NCBI GenBank assembly: GCA_965208395.1
Contig: CBDBON010000002.1
Location: 558,001-622,000 of the forward strand
DNA: 64,000 nucleotides
Origin: CBDBON01 sp965208395
Lineage (GTDB): Bacteria; Chloroflexota; Dehalococcoidia; Lucifugimonadales; CBDBON01
Reading direction: 5' to 3'
Under the pieces are notes generated by a model that was not told where the DNA came from, did not search any database, and saw only the letters and a program-made list of their open reading frames with translations. Positions 62,065 to 64,000 of the stretch are shown piece by piece. Each line of letters opens with the position of its first letter. The first letter of the stretch is position 1. Made by a program: the position numbers and the translations under genes.

Positions 62065-62742
62065 GTGACAGGAGTACGACGAAGCGGCCTCGGAGCCGTG
62101 CTGCTACTGCTTGCAGGACTGGCCTGCGCGCTGTTTCTGGCCTGCGGCGGAGAGTCTGCCCCCCGGACGGAGGCGCCCTCTCCGACAGCGACCTCTCCGG
62201 CTCGACCACAGGAGAGCGCGCCGACATCCACGCCGTTGCCGCCGACTAGCGCCCCGGCGCCCACGCCAACGAGCTCTCCAACCGCAGCCGACCCCGCGCC
62301 CAGGGCGCCAGGCTTCTCCCTGGTCTCGGGCGTAGGTAACCGAGTGACGCTCGACCAACTGTTGAATGAGCACGACGCGGTGGTGCTCGTCTTCTACCGG
62401 GGCTTCTTCTGAGGTATCTGCCGACAGCAGCTGGTCGAGCTGCAGATCGCATATTCGGAGTTCGCGAGGCGTAACGTCGAGCTGGTTGCAGTGAGCACCG
62501 ACGAACGCGCCGGAGCCCTGCAGATGGCGCTCCTGGCTGAAGCCGGATTCCCAATCCTGGCCGATCCGGCCGGCGCAACCGCCCGCAGCTACGGTGTCTT
62601 CGACCTCCTCGGCGACGGCGTTGCCGCCCCGGCCACCTTCATTATCACCGGGGACCGGGGCGTCGTCTGGAGTGAGATCGGCGAAGACATAGCGGACCGC
62701 GTCCCGCCGGCGGAGATCCTCGCCCGTCTGGACGATCTGTAG
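62065..62742 (+). CDS. predicted selenoprotein: lipoprotein with peroxiredoxin/AhpC-TSA-like domain, U-x-x-C site
   Basis: GTG 62065 (GGAGG at 62050) opens a lipoprotein: signal LLLLAGLACALFLAC (lipobox Cys), a Thr/Pro/Ala linker to about residue 85, then a thioredoxin-fold domain (GFSLVSGVGNRVTLDQLL; VVLVFYRGFF). At 62410-62412 an in-frame TGA stands where the peroxidatic Cys belongs (FYRGFF-U-GIC), and the frame continues without a break to 62742 (GICRQQLVELQ; VSTDERAGALQMA; GDRGVVWSEIG). Without readthrough the catalytic site and 110 residues are lost. A SECIS-like hairpin follows. Selenocysteine is the simplest reading; a pseudogene or wrong base is the alternative. Role: envelope-anchored thiol/peroxide redox enzyme. 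Confidence 0.75.
62410..62447 (+). promoter_or_regulatory. candidate bacterial SECIS element with UGA codon
   Basis: UGA is 62410-62412. ATCTGC (62416-62421) pairs with GCAGAT (62442-62447). An inner stem AGCT (62429-62432) pairs with AGCT (62438-62441), closing a 5-nt apical loop GGTCG. The loop begins with GG about 20 nt after the UGA, matching published bacterial SECIS rules (G in the first two loop positions, 16-37 nt from UGA). One side carries a 7-nt bulge. Confidence 0.6.
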
Positions 62743-62772
62743 GCTGTATCGAAGGGACTGAGAGGGCTCATC

Positions 62773-63510
62773 TTGCAGCTCTTCGGGACGCAGCTGGTCA
62801 GGAGTCTGCTTGCGCTCGCAGCCCTGGTGGCCCTGGGCGTCGCGGGCTACATGCTGATCGAGGGATGGTCGTTCCTCGACGCCGTCTACATGACCATCCT
62901 CACCTTCACGACCGTCGGCTACGAGGAGGTGCGCCCTCTCTCTCAGACCGGCCGCGTCTTCAACATGCTGATAATGGTGGGCGGCGTCGGCGTCATGCTC
63001 TACATCCTGACGAGCGTGGTTCACATGGTGGTGGCGCAGCAGGCGCTGCGCCACCTGGTCCGGAGGCGCAGAATGAGAACTCGGATCTCTAGGCTTAGCG
63101 GCCACTTCATCGTTTGCGGTTTCGGGCGCGTCGGCAAGGCTGTGGCGCTCACCCTCGAGGAGCAGTCGGCCCCGCTCGTCGTCATCGACAAGGACCCCGA
63201 GGTCTTGACCGAAGCCGAGCAGAATGGACTGCTGTACCTGCACGGCGATCCGACGAGAGACGAGGACCTGCTGACCGCCCGCGTCGGAGAGGCTCTCGGC
63301 CTCGTGGCCGCAACGGGCAACGACAGCGACAACGTCTATATCTCTTTGACAGCCCGCGGTCTCAACCCCAGCCTCAGAATCATAGCACGGGCCTCCCGCG
63401 CCGACGCCGAGGACAAGCTGCGCCGGGCAGGGGCGGATGAGGTCATCTCCCCGCACGTCATCGGTGGCAGGCACATGGCACTCACGGCGGTCGAGTGGCA
63501 CCGACGGTGA
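62773..63510 (+). CDS. potassium channel subunit with RCK/TrkA-N domain
   Basis: A 245-aa protein from TTG 62773. Two membrane helices flank a pore loop with filter-like TTVGYEEV (canonical TVGYG; Glu replaces Gly here, a common variant). A Rossmann-type RCK domain follows (FIVCGFGRVGKAVALTL with nucleotide-binding Gly-rich loop, VVIDKDPEVL, LHGDPTRDEDLL). It gates K+ flux in response to nucleotide or ligand binding. Start codon and lack of ATG are uncertain; the frame opens 30 bp after the redox gene. Confidence 0.85.
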   Translation: MQLFGTQLVRSLLALAALVALGVAGYMLIEGWSFLDAVYMTILTFTTVGYEEVRPLSQTGRVFNMLIMVGGVGVMLYILTSVVHMVVAQQALRHLVRRRRMRTRISRLSGHFIVCGFGRVGKAVALTLEEQSAPLVVIDKDPEVLTEAEQNGLLYLHGDPTRDEDLLTARVGEALGLVAATGNDSDNVYISLTARGLNPSLRIIARASRADAEDKLRRAGADEVISPHVIGGRHMALTAVEWHRR

Positions 63511-63571
63511 TTGGCAGGCACAGGCGCTGATTCTCATTGACGGGCGAGTGGCCGGGCCATATCATCACCGC

Positions 63572-64000
63572 ATGGAACAGGTGGGCAGGGCGTCCGAGTC
63601 GGCAGCTTCGTCATACACCCTGCGAGGGCTCATCCAGGCTTCTCGTCCACGACAATGGACGAAGAACCTCCTGTTGTATATGGCGCTCTTCTTTACGGTC
63701 AATGAGGCGTGGGCCCTCTCCGACTTTGACCATATGGCCGCGCTTATAGGAAAAACCACTCTCGCTTTCGTCCTGTTCTCAGCTATCAGCGCCGCCTGTT
63801 ACCTCGTCAACGATGTCATAGATGCACGGAGGGACCGGCTCCATCCGGTCAAACGTTTCCGGCCCATAGCCTCCGGGGCGCTGTCGAGAAGACACGCTCT
63901 GACAGCCTCATCGGTCCTGGCAGTGGCAGGGGTCGCCCTCTCGTTCCTGCTGGAGCCGCTCTTCGGCGGTGTTGCAGCCGCATATCTCGCCACCACGACG
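63572..64000 (+). CDS. UbiA-family prenyltransferase, decaprenyl-phosphate phosphoribosyltransferase type (partial)
   Basis: Reading from ATG 63572 to the window end gives 143 codons without a stop: LRGLIQASRPRQWTKNLLLY, membrane segments, and the first Asp-rich motif region CYLVNDVIDARRDRLHPVKR followed by RPIASGALS. This matches the DprE-pathway-like UbiA transferases that put phosphoribose on polyprenyl phosphate, and other UbiA members. The gene runs off the end, so the second Asp motif is not visible. Confidence 0.8.
   Translation, partial: MEQVGRASESAASSYTLRGLIQASRPRQWTKNLLLYMALFFTVNEAWALSDFDHMAALIGKTTLAFVLFSAISAACYLVNDVIDARRDRLHPVKRFRPIASGALSRRHALTASSVLAVAGVALSFLLEPLFGGVAAAYLATTT

Noticed and set aside
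62065..62412. Short lipoprotein ending at the TGA as a finished gene
   Set aside because: It would end in the middle of a conserved fold and leave an orphan in-frame domain; readthrough as Sec is a better fit.

Overview
The window looks like the chromosome of an uncultured, GC-rich bacterium, most likely Chloroflexota (Dehalococcoidia / SAR202-like). The grounds are the gene mix in the right third (tandem amidohydrolase, enolase-superfamily enzyme, DUF1501/DUF1800 pair, class III aminotransferase, acyl-CoA dehydrogenase, TcuA-like flavoprotein), lipoproteins with long Thr/Pro linkers, and dispersed hairpin repeats. This placement is an inference from gene content.

About 1-41.7 kb is an accessory island made of several elements. 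(a) 0-6.5 kb: two copies of a decayed module (coiled-coil HTH gene, conserved spacer repeat, small ORF), then hicAB and a large serine recombinase whose 3' end runs into a second, truncated serine recombinase. (b) 6.9-12.8 kb: a complete type III-like CBASS operon (CD-NTase, HORMA, TRIP13-like AAA+, nuclease-SAVED effector) behind a LexA/S24-type repressor, with an unknown last gene. (c) 13.3-18.9 kb: a membrane protein, then AbiEi-AbiEii-DUF2971 coupled by 4-bp overlaps, then an unknown 546-aa protein. (d) 18.9-27.5 kb: an integrase remnant, an excisionase-like gene, and a three-gene unit (SMC-like ATPase, GHKL histidine kinase, receiver-phosphotransferase fusion) cut by an IS21-family insertion; beyond the IS lie an unknown gene and an hsdS remnant. 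(e) 27.6-35.4 kb: a uracil-DNA-glycosylase-like gene coupled to a zinc-ribbon/CAP-domain protein, a frameshifted leucine-rich lipoprotein, a collagen-like lipoprotein, toxin debris, and a coiled-coil gene apparently split by a transposon with an inversion. (f) 35.4-41.8 kb: a satellite-like replication/integration module (AlpA regulator, primase-helicase, P4-type integrase) ending at the 3' end of a tRNA-Gln gene.

From 41.9 kb to the end the sequence is compact and host-like. It contains a TcuA-like flavoprotein coupled to a MoxR-DUF58-DUF4129-TauE cluster, a decayed VapBC-like pair, an aminotransferase/acyl-CoA dehydrogenase pair divergent from a threonine synthase, a DUF1501/DUF1800/NHL block, a methyltransferase, a repeat-flanked hypothetical gene, a two-domain amidohydrolase divergent in role from a facing enolase-superfamily enzyme, a predicted selenoprotein, a K+ channel and the start of a UbiA-type prenyltransferase.

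The two most notable signals are: a lipoprotein peroxiredoxin-like gene (62065-62742) with an in-frame UGA exactly where a catalytic Cys belongs (U-x-x-C) and a fitting bacterial SECIS-like hairpin; and the ATPase / kinase / receiver-phosphotransferase unit (19.5-23.9 kb), which I do not recognise as a named system and which sits among defence genes.
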